A stretch of DNA of 64,000 bases from Alphaproteobacteria bacterium (GCA_012103315.1 WLWZ01000007.1:160755-224754), one strand, 5' to 3'. Positions 1 to 9,293 are shown, counted from the stretch's first letter. Notes: generated by a model from the sequence alone, not told the origin. Numbers and translations: made by a program.

Positions 1-653
1 TGCTCATCGCCATCTGCTTCATCCTCAAGGTCGAGCAAATCGAGATGAACGAGAACTTTGTCTATGGTCTGGGCGAATTTCTCCTGATCGTGGATGTTGT
101 TCTCAAGCTCGCTAAAATCAGAGCCGATACGAGCTTCCAACCAGTTGCGCCAATACCCAAGGGCGTTTTGCGCTGATCCAGATAATTCCTCACCCATCAG
201 CTGTTCACGGCTTAGCAGGCTCACCACTTCAGCAAGGGAAACATCCTCTTGATCACTAACCCGATGATAACTGGCGGATTCACACCGTTCTTTGAAAGCC
301 GCACTTAAGTTTTGTTTGCATCCCTTAAACTCTGTGGCGCCTAGCGCTTCCACGCGGACCTGTTCCATCGCTTCAAAAACGGCACGGGCATCGGTCGCGG
401 CGGGAGCAAACTTTTTATGAACTTCCGCATCGTGATATTTCATCCGGAAAGCAAGTGCGTCAGCCTCACCTCGAAGGTGCGCGACGTCCTCTTCCTTTAG
501 ATCACGTGGTGGAGCCGGCAACCGGGCGTTAGTACCAACCAAACGCGCTTCAGATCCAAATGTCAGTTGAATCTCATCATTCTCTGCGATGGCCCGCATG
601 GTCGCCGCTGTTACTTGACGAAAGTTCTCAACTTGATTTTCGTCTGATGCCAT
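1..653 (-). CDS. cobT: Cobaltochelatase subunit CobT, N-terminal part (runs off the window)
   Basis: The first 217 residues of a minus-strand gene are visible from the ATG at 653; the 3' part lies beyond the left edge. The translation carries CobT-like segments: IQLTFGSEARLVGTNARLPA near residues 23-42, an LRGEADALAFRMKYHD segment near 60, and FAPAATDARAVFEAMEQVR near 84, which aligns with the conserved KDARAIFDAVEQAR stretch of the family. CobT joins CobS and CobN in the ATP-dependent chelatase that inserts cobalt into hydrogenobyrinic acid a,c-diamide in the aerobic cobalamin pathway. cobS lies 40 bp upstream on the same strand, the usual cobS-cobT order. The C-terminal von Willebrand/MIDAS domain expected of CobT is not in the window. 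The start has only a weak purine-rich leader. Identity is confident because of the motifs and the partner gene. Confidence 0.9.
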   Translation of the reverse strand, partial: MASDENQVENFRQVTAATMRAIAENDEIQLTFGSEARLVGTNARLPAPPRDLKEEDVAHLRGEADALAFRMKYHDAEVHKKFAPAATDARAVFEAMEQVRVEALGATEFKGCKQNLSAAFKERCESASYHRVSDQEDVSLAEVVSLLSREQLMGEELSGSAQNALGYWRNWLEARIGSDFSELENNIHDQEKFAQTIDKVLVHLDLLDLEDEADGDE

Positions 654-693
654 CTCAGCCCCGGTCCAGAATTAGCAACAATTATCTGTGCCT

Positions 694-1692
694 TTAAGCA
701 GCAGTGCTTTCCACAGTCTTGTATTCGGGAAGTTCTTCGCCAAAGCAGCGCTGGTAATATTCAGCAACTGTTGAACGTTCAAGTTCATCGCACTTATTCA
801 AGAACGTCATACGATAGCCAACAGCAACATCACCGAAGATAACCGAGTTTTCCGCCCAAGTTATGACTGTCCGTGGCGACATAACTGTTGAAATATCACC
901 AGCCATAAAGCCCGCTCGAGAAAGGTCGGCAACTCGGACCATAGAACTCACAGTTTCCTTGCCCGCTTTGTTGTCATAGCTCGGTGCTTTAGCCAGTACG
1001 ATTTCTACTTCTTTTTCATGTGGAAGATAATTCAACGTTGCGACCAGGTTCCAGCGATCCATCTGCGCTTGGTTAATCTGTTGCGTACCGTGATACAGAC
1101 CAGTGGTATCGCCGAGGCCAACGGTATTAGCCGTCGAGAAAAGCCGGAAACCAGCGTGTGTATGGATGACCTTATTCTGATCAAGCAGAGTCATTTTACC
1201 ATCGGCTTCAAGAACGCGTTGAATTACGAACATAACGTCAGGCCGACCAGCATCATACTCGTCAAAAACCAAAGCAACCGGATGTTGGATCGCCCAGGGC
1301 AGAATACCTTCGCGGAATTCCGTAATCTGTTTGCCGTCTTTAAGAACAATTGCGTCTTTGCCGATCAAATCAATTCGGCTGATGTGACTATCGAGATTGA
1401 CCCGGATTAACGGCCAATTCAGGCGGGCAGCAACCTGTTCAATATGGGTCGATTTCCCAGTGCCGTGATAGCCTTGAACCATCAGCTTTCGACTATGAGC
1501 GAAAGAAGCGAGGATCGCGATAGTCGTGTCATGATCAAAACAGTACGAATCATCGATCTCGGGTACATATTCAGTGCGCTTACTAAAGGCTGGCACCGCC
1601 ATATCAGTATCAAGACCAAAGACCTCCTTTACCGAAATTTCGGTATCAGGCAGATCTACTCCAATTGTGTTTATAATACCGTTATCAGCCAA
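694..1692 (-). CDS. cobS: Cobaltochelatase subunit CobS (AAA+ ATPase), TTG start
   Basis: This is the AAA+ motor subunit of the aerobic cobaltochelatase (CobNST). A Walker A motif GYHGTGKST and a Walker B stretch [13 protein letters not shown] are clear, followed by the CobS-typical [18 protein letters not shown] and [12 protein letters not shown] segments. The open frame extends up to 1854, but the family starts at about [15 protein letters not shown] place the start at the TTG at 1690-1692 because AGGAG (complement of 1700-1704) sits 7 nt upstream and the resulting 332 aa match the family length of about 330; the upstream extension shows no family resemblance. cobT follows 40 bp downstream. 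Together they point to B12 synthesis or salvage by an oxygen-dependent route; CobN is not in the window. Confidence 0.93.
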   Translation of the reverse strand: MADNGIINTIGVDLPDTEISVKEVFGLDTDMAVPAFSKRTEYVPEIDDSYCFDHDTTIAILASFAHSRKLMVQGYHGTGKSTHIEQVAARLNWPLIRVNLDSHISRIDLIGKDAIVLKDGKQITEFREGILPWAIQHPVALVFDEYDAGRPDVMFVIQRVLEADGKMTLLDQNKVIHTHAGFRLFSTANTVGLGDTTGLYHGTQQINQAQMDRWNLVATLNYLPHEKEVEIVLAKAPSYDNKAGKETVSSMVRVADLSRAGFMAGDISTVMSPRTVITWAENSVIFGDVAVGYRMTFLNKCDELERSTVAEYYQRCFGEELPEYKTVESTAA

Positions 1693-1910
1693 CGGTGATC
1701 TCCTTTTATCTAGTACACAGCTATCCCTCCCGAGGACCGATATCGGCCCGGTCAGCCATCCCAGACATTCGAATATTGAGGAGTCTGTCGGATATCCTGA
1801 CGAAGGAGAAACAGCGATAATATAGCGGCTCGCGAGCGGAGTATACTTAGGCACCGATGGGGACTCAAGGTCTCCCTATAATTTAAAATTCCCTATGTAT
1901 TTCAATCACT

Positions 1911-2651
1911 TCATCCAAAAAGACGCCAAAGGAGTCGCGCCTCGATCACAATCAGCAAAGCGACAACGATGACGTTGAAGGCCTTATGGCTGATAAATTT
2001 TGCTAACCACACAGCCAAAGGCAGAAATATCACAATTGGAATACAGGCCAGCATGCTTTGGTAGGCCCTTTCAACATTGAGTAATCCAAACCAAGTAAAT
2101 GCAAACAGCTGCGCAATCGCAAAAATCTGAAAAAGAACCGAAACAACAAACAGAAATTGTGGATGCTTGAGATTTAGGGAATGAACATAGGGTGCCAATA
2201 CAGGTCCAGCAGTCCCAATAGATCCCTGCACAATTCCCGCGAATCCGACAACAATAGCTGGCGTATGTTTCATAACTCGGTCGGGTATCTTGATACCGGT
2301 CTTAAACAGCATGCTTATCAAATAACCGCCAAGCCAGAGACCCATAAAGGATAAGAGATAGACCTCGGGCGTCCGCGAGAGAATCCACGCCCCAATAATG
2401 ATCCCCACGACACCGACGCAAATCATCAAAGGCAGCGAGGCAAAATTCACCGCGTGGTTACGGTACGTCCAAAGCAAATAGACGTTAATTAATATCCCCG
2501 GAATGACCATAATCGCGACAGCCCGGTCGACTTCCATAAAACCTGCCATGACCGGAATTGCCACTAAGGGCAGGCCGAGACCGGAAATACCCTTTACGAG
2601 AGAACCCGCCGCAAGAGCTATAAACATTATTAGGAGAGAATCTGGTGTCAT
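1911..2651 (-). CDS. TauE/SafE-family sulfite/organic-anion permease
   Basis: A 246-aa protein made almost wholly of hydrophobic segments (about eight helices). The N-terminal GSLVKGISGLGLPLVAIPV and the mid-protein GFAGIVQGSIGTAGPVLAPY are the two half-repeat signatures of the TauE/SafE family (PF01925), inner-membrane exporters or importers of sulfite, sulfoacetate and similar anions. The substrate cannot be told from sequence. The start codon lies directly after an 11-copy TAACC tract (GGTTA on the plus strand), so no Shine-Dalgarno sequence is present in the 55 nt before the ATG. Transcription is divergent from the broken amidohydrolase gene at 2786. Expression might depend on repeat length. 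An internal ATG eight codons in (2627) is an alternative start but also lacks a good ribosome-binding site. Confidence 0.85.
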   Translation of the reverse strand: MTPDSLLIMFIALAAGSLVKGISGLGLPLVAIPVMAGFMEVDRAVAIMVIPGILINVYLLWTYRNHAVNFASLPLMICVGVVGIIIGAWILSRTPEVYLLSFMGLWLGGYLISMLFKTGIKIPDRVMKHTPAIVVGFAGIVQGSIGTAGPVLAPYVHSLNLKHPQFLFVVSVLFQIFAIAQLFAFTWFGLLNVERAYQSMLACIPIVIFLPLAVWLAKFISHKAFNVIVVALLIVIEARLLWRLFG

Positions 2652-2653
2652 GA

Positions 2654-2708
2654 GGTTAGGTTAGGTTAGGTTAGGTTAGGTTAGGTTAGGTTAGGTTAGG
2701 TTAGGTTA
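2654..2708. repeat. Perfect pentanucleotide tandem repeat (GGTTA)x11
   Basis: Eleven uninterrupted copies of GGTTA (TAACC on the minus strand) begin 2 nt upstream of the TauE/SafE ATG and replace its expected ribosome-binding region. Each reading frame through the tract, on either strand, meets a stop, so it is not coding. Perfect short tandem repeats in leader regions are typical substrates for slipped-strand length change. Confidence 0.97.
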
Positions 2709-2715
2709 TTTTATA
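2708..2715 (-). promoter_or_regulatory. Possible -10 element (TATAAAAT) for the TauE/SafE gene
   Basis: Read on the minus strand, TATAAAAT lies directly upstream of the repeat tract. If it is a -10 box, transcription would start inside the GGTTA/TAACC tract and the mRNA leader would be almost pure repeat. No convincing -35 hexamer is visible 16-18 nt further upstream, so this is only a suggestion. Confidence 0.3.
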
Positions 2716-2785
2716 TCTAGAACGGCCATACTAAGAGGCGACAGATAAAGACATACAAAGCGTCAGTCTGTAAAGTTCCCTTCTG

Positions 2786-3583
2786 ATGCCACAATCGTTC
2801 GAATTCGTCGGCGGTTCAACGCCCCTACTTGTAAGCCTGCCGCATGGTGGTACTTATATTCCCGACTCTATTGCGGAGCGAATGACGCCAGCAGCCTTAG
2901 AAACACCCGATACCGATTGGCATGTCGGAATTTTATACGACTTTGCTACTTCGCTCGGGGCAAGCGTGATAAATGCAACACATTCCCGCTATGTGGTTGA
3001 CCTAAACCGAGACCCGGCGGGAGCGCCGCTCTACCCCGGTGCAAACAACACTGAGCTCGTCCCGCTCAGTACCTTCGACTATTCACCGATCTACCAAGAT
3101 GGCTGTGAGCCAAATGCAACAGAAATAAACACTCGTATTGCTCAATTTTGGGCGCCCTACCACCAAAAATTAAAGGCCGAGTTAGCGGCGATAAAATCAT
3201 AACAAGGCCACGCTATCCTGTTTGATGGGCATTCCATTAGATCGGAAGTCGAACGGTTTTATGATGGTCGAATACCGGACTTAAATCTAGGCACCGCAAA
3301 TGGAACCTGTACTAATTCGGTGCTAGCCGCTTCGGCATTCAAGGTTTTACAACGGTCCAACTACACGGCAGTGATCGATGATCGTTTTACAGGCGGACAC
3401 ATAACTCGTTCCAACGGAGATCCCGGGAATGGCGTGCACGCAATCCAGCTTGAGTTGACCTGGAGAAACTATATGGAAGAGGCACCACCATTTCGATATC
3501 TACCGAAATCAGCCAACAAGCTTAAACCTGTTCTCAGAGAGCTCCTTAAGACGCTCATTGAGTGGCAGCCGCCGGCGCCCTAG
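2786..3583 (+). pseudogene. N-formylglutamate amidohydrolase-like gene interrupted by one in-frame TAA
   Basis: Two open stretches (2786-3202 and 3320-3583) lie in the same frame and join into a 265-codon gene with a single TAA at 3200-3202 (codon 139). The first half has LPHGG near residue 19 and VVDLNRDPAGAPLYPG; directly after the stop the frame continues HAILFDGHSIRSEV, then DLNLGTANG, RFTGGHITR and VHAIQLELTWRNYME. These are the consecutive motifs of the HutG-type N-formylglutamate amidohydrolase family (PF05013), which releases formate and glutamate at the end of one histidine degradation route. The summed length matches the family. Nothing else is missing, so this is either a very recent nonsense mutation or a base error. 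No other hut gene is nearby. The 3' end overlaps the convergent nuclease gene by 29 bp. Confidence 0.8.
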
Positions 3584-4163
3584 CCGCTTCCCGAGCGCCG
3601 TTTCGCCAATCCCACGGCATATCAAACTTGCCACGCCACAGACCGTGCTTGCCCTCGCGAGCGGTTCTTTCGACATTTCCATAAATAGTGCCGGTTCTGG
3701 GGACAGCGAGAGCCCACCCCGAATGAACCATACCCTTTGAGAGATCATAGCCGCCAGCGCGACACAGGGCGCGAGGCAGATTTGCGGTCTCTTTCCCAAT
3801 CAAAAGGCAGGAGACCTTCACGCCTGCCGTCAGGTCCATCAAAGCGGTTGCGGAAATATGCCCACAATCGAAAATTCGTCCAGAAGCAGCGCGGCATTTT
3901 TGAAATTCTTCCGGTGCGTCAATACCGACTAAACGAACCCGTTTACCCTCAACCTCCAATACATCGCCGAGAATGATTGATGGCGGGCCTCGCAATATAA
4001 CGTCTGCAGCTGAGGCTTGAATTCCGCCCAAAAGCGAAACAAAACCGCAAAACAAGCCCAGGAATAGACAGAAACAGCGATCTACAGAACACAAATATTT
4101 GCCGAGACAGACAGGCCAATTTACTGGGCCCACTACCGTAAACATGCTAATGATCAACAACAT
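3555..4163 (-). CDS. Secreted thermonuclease-like (SNase-fold) protein
   Basis: About 202 aa from the first ATG. Residues 30-53 form a signal-peptide-like hydrophobic stretch ending in QASAADV, so the mature protein would be periplasmic or secreted. The rest matches the staphylococcal nuclease fold (PF00565): KRVRLVGIDAPE carries the conserved Arg and the Asp/Glu pair, and LPRALCRAGG holds the likely second catalytic Arg, followed by VHSGWALA. Such proteins cleave DNA or RNA with Ca2+, although many alphaproteobacterial members are uncharacterised. The start is uncertain because ATGs at 4163 and 4145 both precede a long polar lead before the signal segment. It is divergent from the O-antigen ligase gene with only an 18-bp gap, so their promoters must overlap the coding ends. 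Confidence 0.8.
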   Translation of the reverse strand: MLLIISMFTVVGPVNWPVCLGKYLCSVDRCFCLFLGLFCGFVSLLGGIQASAADVILRGPPSIILGDVLEVEGKRVRLVGIDAPEEFQKCRAASGRIFDCGHISATALMDLTAGVKVSCLLIGKETANLPRALCRAGGYDLSKGMVHSGWALAVPRTGTIYGNVERTAREGKHGLWRGKFDMPWDWRNGAREAARAPAAATQ

Positions 4164-4181
4164 AGAAACGATAGTTTTTGT

Positions 4182-5564
4182 ATGAAACAGCGGCTTGAGC
4201 AGTACTTTAATAGTGTAGTTTTATGGGTGTTTGTTGGCACGGTGCTAATTACCCCCATTCCGTTTGGATCGGTTCGTCTTTGGTCTTACACGCTGCTAGC
4301 ACTGATCATTAGCCTGATACTTATAGCATGGACTCTACGCTATTTAATTTCCGATGACGAGATTCCGGTGCCATACAGGAAATTATGGTTTCTCTTTATT
4401 CCATTTCTATTGGCAATGCTGTGGATTGTTGTCCAAATCGGAAATTGGAGCCCACAGAGCTGGCACAACTCTATTTGGACAGATGCCACCCAAGTGCTTG
4501 GTGAAGACATTCCCGGCAGTATCAGTGTGGCACCCGACAACTCATTGATCGGATTGATGCGGTATCTTACCTATGCGGGAATATTTTTTCTGGCTGTTCA
4601 ATTTGGCCATTCACGGCGCAATGCAAGACGCATACTTATCGCAATATCTCTTACCGGAGGTCTTTATGCTATTTACGGACTTGCCGTCCATTTTAGTGGC
4701 ACGAACTCTATTCTTTGGTACCCCAAAAAGTACTATCTAAACAGCCTCACAAGTACGTTTGTTTACAAGAACGCTTTCGCTACCTATGCCGGAATCTGTC
4801 TGATTTGTATCACAGGACTGCTTCTACAATCGTGCAAAGATATCCTCAACCAGAGTTTGGGACCACGAGAGACGTTACTGAGATACATATCCGCCCTGCT
4901 AAACAAAGGATGGATATTAATCGGCATATTGTTTTCAACAAGTGCTGCTTTGTTCATGTCAGGCTCTCGAATGGGCATCGTTGCGAGCGTGATAGCCATG
5001 CTGGTCCTGTTCCTTGTTTCCAGACTTACGCATGGAAAGTCCATCCCCTATTTTGGATTAGTCACGGCTTTTTTTACCGTCATTATTTTGACCATCGCTC
5101 TGTCGAGCGGAAAAATTGCATTTGATCGCCTTTCTACCCTTGAAAGCGACAATAATTTACGCCAAACGATTTATGACCAAACAATTGAAGCAATAAAGGA
5201 ATCCCCTCTTCGAGGTACCGGGGCCTCAACATTCAGCGTGGTTTTTCCAAAGTGGCGTGTATCCACTATCCCGAATCCAGTACTCCGTGCCCATTCCAGC
5301 TATCTCGAGAATATGCTCGAGCTAGGGATTCCCGCATTTTCTTTAATTTTAGTGACCATGGCTGGAATCGCCGTTGGTTGCTACCGAGGTATAAAAACCC
5401 GGCAGGACAACGTCCTTTTCCCCTGCATAGGGCTCTCTGTACTTACGCTCACTGGCGTGCATGCAATCTTTGACTTTACGTTACAAGTACCAGCGGTAAC
5501 CGCCACATTGATGCTCGTTGTTGGTGTCGCATATGCCCAGAGTTGGTCTAGCCGCGAAAAATAG
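4182..5564 (+). CDS. O-antigen ligase/polymerase family membrane protein (Wzy-like)
   Basis: A 460-aa inner-membrane protein with about ten to twelve hydrophobic segments. The motif LFMSGSRMGIVASVIAMLVL near residue 260 is the signature of the O-antigen ligase/Wzy family (PF04932), and a large periplasmic loop lies near residues 310-370 with the usual SPLRGTGASTF and AHSSYLENMLELG segments. Family members either polymerise Und-PP-linked repeats (Wzy) or transfer glycans to an acceptor (WaaL); sequence alone does not separate these. It stands next to the Wzc/Wza export operon, which favours exopolysaccharide polymerisation. It is convergent with the neighbouring minus-strand gene, only 7 bp separating the stops. 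Confidence 0.82.
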   Translation: MKQRLEQYFNSVVLWVFVGTVLITPIPFGSVRLWSYTLLALIISLILIAWTLRYLISDDEIPVPYRKLWFLFIPFLLAMLWIVVQIGNWSPQSWHNSIWTDATQVLGEDIPGSISVAPDNSLIGLMRYLTYAGIFFLAVQFGHSRRNARRILIAISLTGGLYAIYGLAVHFSGTNSILWYPKKYYLNSLTSTFVYKNAFATYAGICLICITGLLLQSCKDILNQSLGPRETLLRYISALLNKGWILIGILFSTSAALFMSGSRMGIVASVIAMLVLFLVSRLTHGKSIPYFGLVTAFFTVIILTIALSSGKIAFDRLSTLESDNNLRQTIYDQTIEAIKESPLRGTGASTFSVVFPKWRVSTIPNPVLRAHSSYLENMLELGIPAFSLILVTMAGIAVGCYRGIKTRQDNVLFPCIGLSVLTLTGVHAIFDFTLQVPAVTATLMLVVGVAYAQSWSSREK

Positions 5565-5571
5565 TGAATAG

Positions 5572-6273
5572 CTATTTTTTGAGGTGTCTGGTTACATAAA
5601 ATTCGTAGGAATCTTCGAAAGCAATTATCGACTTAAGGTCAATTGACATCGCCGCTCTAATAATTCCCAAATCTACTGGATGCCCAGTGAGAGAAATTAT
5701 CTGTTTCTTATCGACTTTGAAGCCCATACGAATTTGTTGAAAAACAACTTTACGGTCCAATTGCGAGAGTAACGGCCAAATTCTCATCCCAAATTTTGCA
5801 CGAATGTAAAACAATCTGGGAAGATAATTTGCCATATTAATTGACGCCATTAACGCGCGCCGTACGTCTTCTGTTCTACCCTCGAGACGGTAATTCGCTA
5901 GCATTAGCCTTGACCAAGCATATGAATTGGACGGGCTGCGTTTGATCGAATTGATGGCGAATTCTTTTGCTTTTTTGAGGTCATTCATTCTTGCTGAATC
6001 AACCTTTAGATTGGCTCTCCGCAAATAACCGTTGGCCCGATGGTTCCAACCATTTGAGCTATTTCGCCAGGAAAGGCCTAATCGACGCGCTTTATCGAGG
6101 ACCATGATATCCGAACCACTAACGACCTCGCCGTATACAATACGTTTATAAACTCTATCTCCGGGAAGGTTTACCAAAGCGCTTATAAATGATGGTAGCG
6201 CAATGGTAAGAGTTATAATTGCCAATATACTGGAACTACAAATCATTCCCCAGGAGCGGGCTCGTATAACCAA
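5572..6273 (-). CDS. Membrane-anchored TPR-like protein of the EPS operon, function unknown
   Basis: A 233-aa protein with one N-terminal hydrophobic segment (residues 10-32), so probably anchored in the inner membrane with the rest in the periplasm. Residues 95-160 look like helix-turn-helix TPR units: AKEFAINSIKRSPSNSYAWSR followed by a second similar pair around RRALMASINMANYLPRLFYIR. Proteins of this shape are common beside Wzc/Wza genes, but I do not recognise a named family. It lies 18 bp after the wzc stop and is probably the last gene of the operon running from 10550 to 5572. A scaffold role in the export complex is a guess from location. Confidence 0.6.
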   Translation of the reverse strand: MVIRARSWGMICSSSILAIITLTIALPSFISALVNLPGDRVYKRIVYGEVVSGSDIMVLDKARRLGLSWRNSSNGWNHRANGYLRRANLKVDSARMNDLKKAKEFAINSIKRSPSNSYAWSRLMLANYRLEGRTEDVRRALMASINMANYLPRLFYIRAKFGMRIWPLLSQLDRKVVFQQIRMGFKVDKKQIISLTGHPVDLGIIRAAMSIDLKSIIAFEDSYEFYVTRHLKK

Positions 6274-6291
6274 AACTGATTCAGCTCTCTC

Positions 6292-8634
6292 TTAATTGGT
6301 GTAATACTTCTTGGACTTCCCATAATAGTATCGTGAATCACCAAAGCCATACCGGGAGTTTTTCTTAGTATTAACAAGAGATAGAACTGTTCCGGCGAGA
6401 TCCGCGTTAATGTCATGCAGTTGCTTTAACCCAGTTAAGGCTATCTCACGCGAAGTTTCCGCCCACCGGACAACAAACAATGTTTTATCAGCAAGGCGTG
6501 CCAACACTCTTGGATCGCTCACAGCCAACACGGGCGGTGAGTCGATAATGACGAGGTCATTCGCTTCCCCGAGCCCTAAAATCAATTTTTTCATCGCTTC
6601 GGAAGAAAGAATATCCGTCGGGTTATTGGCCGAACGACCGGCCGCAAAAACAATAAGACCAGTCGTTTCGTCATGATGCATAACCTCTTCAAGGGTTGCT
6701 TCACCCGATAGGTATTCTACCAATCCTGGGCCATCTCCTATTCCAAGTTCATTGTGCACCTGAGGTCTGCGAAGATCAGCATCAATTAGAACAACTTTTT
6801 TTCCGGCTTGCATGGCAATGTTACGGGCCAACGAGATCGAAAGGGAGGTTTTCCCTTCTTCTGGGAAGCTGGACGTAATCAGAACAGTTTTCGGGGGCTT
6901 ATCGATGTTCGACAGCATAATACTTGTAAAAAGAGATCGAACCGCCTCTCCATATGCGGAATTAGGGCGGTCAACAACATACTGATAGGGTTCAGACGAA
7001 CCATTTATGGTACCACCAATAATTGGAATTAAACCCAATGAATGAATTCCGGTTATAGACTCCAGCTGTTCCATACTCCGGAATCCTTGATCCATGTGTT
7101 CGATCACGAACACAACGAGAAATCCTAAGAATATCGAACTCACAAAGGCAGCGATATAAATCGATTTAGTTTTGGGATAAGAGCTTCGCGATGGTATTGA
7201 AGCCCGTGAAATAATACGCGCATCCGCCCGCTGGAGACCATTTTGCTGATTGGTAGTCTCTTTGAAGCGGGATAGAAACGTCTCATATAACGTCCTATTT
7301 GCATTGGCTTCACGCTCCAGCGCCCGTAATTGAACCTCATTGGTATTTGATCGGGCGGCACGATTTTCGAGTTGTCGTTGACTTCTGTGCAACGATTCAT
7401 CTCTCGCCTGTGCAACCTGAACTTCATTTCTCAGATTTTGAACAATTTTCTTAACTTCGATAGAAATTTTGGCTCGCTGATCTCGAAGTTCAGACCGGGA
7501 ATTGATCATTTTGGGATGTTTTTCTCCAAAATCCTGCGATAGTTCACCAACAAGGCGTAAGATTCTCGCTTCTTCCTCGCGCAATCTCTGGATCAGGGGC
7601 GACGATAAAACTTCAGCCACCGCATCAATCCCATTTTTACGTTTTAGCGACCTCTCCATTTGCCTAAGACGTGCTACCGCTTCCGCCCTTTTTGTACGCG
7701 ATAAAATAATTTGAGTGTTGATTTCAGATATCTGCTGTGAAGCAGCGCTGGTATTTCCCTGCCCGCGAATGAGACCTGCTTTTTCCCGAAACCGCTCGAC
7801 AGCGCGTTCTGACGCCCCTACCGCTTTTCGTAATGTTGAAACCCGATCATTCAACCACGCGGTTGCACGTTTTGTAGCTTCAAATTTCGCTTCAAGCTGA
7901 TCGACGATATATAAATCTGCCGTCGTATTTGCAATAAGGGCAGCCGTTCTCGGGTTCTTTGATCTATACGTAATGTCTATAACACGAGATCGTGGAACGG
8001 GTTTTAGTTTTAGATTTCCCAGGAATGTGTTGATTAGGCCGTTTTTTTTCCGGTCCTCAATCTCACGAGGAGGAATATCCCTTGCTTTTGAGGCTGGAAC
8101 GACAAGTTCATACCAATCTGCGGGAATATAAAACTTTAAACTCAAATATTTACGCCAGAATGGCGGTTCTTTAGGGGGTGGGTTAAATTCAATATCCCTT
8201 TCCAGCTTGAGCCTCGTAATAACGCGTTCGGCCAACCCGCGGGACTTTAGGATTTCCATTTCACCAATAATGGTCGCGGTATCTTGGGGTAATCCGGAAA
8301 CGACTGACTGGATATCAACGACGCGTTCTTCCCGCGGGTCAATCATGACCTTTGTTACGCCTGTATATAAAGGAACGGCCTGATTTACGAAAATGAATGT
8401 AAGCAACATCACCAACCCAACGATGGACACTAGAGCCATCTTGCGCCGCCAAACCTTCCGAAAAAGCTCGCGGATATCAACTTCCGGCGGGCGAAACGAA
8501 ATATCTGAAAAACGACCGGGACGCCCCGTGGCCGGAGGTTGGGTTCCAACGTCGCTTAATTTGGGTTCCTTCAGGCTCGCCACTTGTCGCACTCTTTCTG
8601 CCATCTCATCTGCACCACTTGCTCGCAGTGTCAA
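6292..8634 (-). CDS. wzc: Polysaccharide co-polymerase with BY-kinase domain (Wzc/GumC-ExoP type)
   Basis: A 780-aa protein with the full Wzc architecture. A Wzz-type chain-length domain follows an N-terminal membrane segment (residues 64-86, ALVSIVGLVMLLTFIFV); a long periplasmic coiled coil spans roughly 240-450; a second membrane segment lies near 490-510; a cytoplasmic bacterial tyrosine kinase closes the protein. The kinase has Walker A SSFPEEGKTSLS, Walker A' VVLIDADLRRP and Walker B DLVIIDSPPVLAVSD. The last 20 residues hold six tyrosines (RYGFGDSRYYYGKSKKYYTN), the autophosphorylation cluster. It controls chain length and export of Wzy-dependent EPS together with Wza. It is 50 bp downstream of wza. 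The Walker A has Glu where Gly is usual, which is within family variation. Confidence 0.92.
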   Translation of the reverse strand: MTLRASGADEMAERVRQVASLKEPKLSDVGTQPPATGRPGRFSDISFRPPEVDIRELFRKVWRRKMALVSIVGLVMLLTFIFVNQAVPLYTGVTKVMIDPREERVVDIQSVVSGLPQDTATIIGEMEILKSRGLAERVITRLKLERDIEFNPPPKEPPFWRKYLSLKFYIPADWYELVVPASKARDIPPREIEDRKKNGLINTFLGNLKLKPVPRSRVIDITYRSKNPRTAALIANTTADLYIVDQLEAKFEATKRATAWLNDRVSTLRKAVGASERAVERFREKAGLIRGQGNTSAASQQISEINTQIILSRTKRAEAVARLRQMERSLKRKNGIDAVAEVLSSPLIQRLREEEARILRLVGELSQDFGEKHPKMINSRSELRDQRAKISIEVKKIVQNLRNEVQVAQARDESLHRSQRQLENRAARSNTNEVQLRALEREANANRTLYETFLSRFKETTNQQNGLQRADARIISRASIPSRSSYPKTKSIYIAAFVSSIFLGFLVVFVIEHMDQGFRSMEQLESITGIHSLGLIPIIGGTINGSSEPYQYVVDRPNSAYGEAVRSLFTSIMLSNIDKPPKTVLITSSFPEEGKTSLSISLARNIAMQAGKKVVLIDADLRRPQVHNELGIGDGPGLVEYLSGEATLEEVMHHDETTGLIVFAAGRSANNPTDILSSEAMKKLILGLGEANDLVIIDSPPVLAVSDPRVLARLADKTLFVVRWAETSREIALTGLKQLHDINADLAGTVLSLVNTKKNSRYGFGDSRYYYGKSKKYYTN

Positions 8635-8684
8635 AAGGAGACACCTTTAAGCGATCCAAGGTATTCTATAATTTAGCGGTAATG

Positions 8685-9281
8685 CTAAAAAAATCGTTCT
8701 GGAACTTCAATCACGTCACCCGGTAAAACAACGGTCTCGTGGTTTGCCTTTTGTTTCTGGCGCCCAGGGTCATTACCACGTGTTATAAATATATTGTTTT
8801 CACGCGCCCGATAAGTATATCCACCACCGAGGGCCACAGCATTAATGACCGTCATACCGTTCACAAAGGGATAACTTCCAGGCTTTTTAACTTCACCGAT
8901 TATGTAAAAAGGTCGATAATTTAGGACTTCGACGCTAACACGTGGCTTTTTCAAATAATCTGGTTTTAACTTTCCAATAATGGCGGTTTCAGCCTGGCGC
9001 AAAGACGCGCTGCCTACCCGAACGTTTCCGATGAGAGGCATTGAAATGTTACCGGATCCATCGACAGTAAATTCACCCGACAAGTCTTTTTGGCCAAACA
9101 CAACTACCTTGACCTGATCCCCGCTGCCAAGTTTATAGGCTGGCACATCGGCCGCATACGAACTGCCTCCTACCATTCCTCCAATAACTAAGAACGAAGC
9201 AATGAGGCACAGAACAGCCTTATTTGGGATGTAACGAGCCCAAGTTGAACAAGGAAATATACGGCGTATTTGCCGTGCCAT
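8685..9281 (-). CDS. wza: Polysaccharide export protein (Wza-like, Poly_export + SLBB)
   Basis: A 198-aa protein with a hydrophobic export signal (residues 22-43) ending near GSSYAADVPAY. The Poly_export domain (PF02563) starts at YKLGSGDQVKVVVFGQKDLSG and is followed by GNISMPLIGNVRV and an SLBB-like segment, FYIIGEVKKPGSYPFVNGMT. This is the short alphaproteobacterial form, with fewer domains than E. coli Wza, and no lipobox cysteine is obvious. It would form the outer-membrane or periplasmic conduit for EPS. It is flanked by the beta-barrel protein gene (13 bp upstream) and wzc (downstream), consistent with one operon. Confidence 0.88.
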   Translation of the reverse strand: MARQIRRIFPCSTWARYIPNKAVLCLIASFLVIGGMVGGSSYAADVPAYKLGSGDQVKVVVFGQKDLSGEFTVDGSGNISMPLIGNVRVGSASLRQAETAIIGKLKPDYLKKPRVSVEVLNYRPFYIIGEVKKPGSYPFVNGMTVINAVALGGGYTYRARENNIFITRGNDPGRQKQKANHETVVLPGDVIEVPERFF

Positions 9282-9293
9282 TTCTTGGCTAAC

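Noticed and set aside
694..1854. cobS beginning at the first ATG (386 aa)
   Set aside because: The first 54 residues have no family resemblance and the TTG at 1692 has a good ribosome-binding site and gives the family length.
2654..2708. TTAGG repeat resembling the arthropod telomere repeat
   Set aside because: The tract is 55 bp within a bacterial gene region flanked by ordinary genes on both sides; it is not at a molecule end. It is better seen as a simple repeat in a leader.
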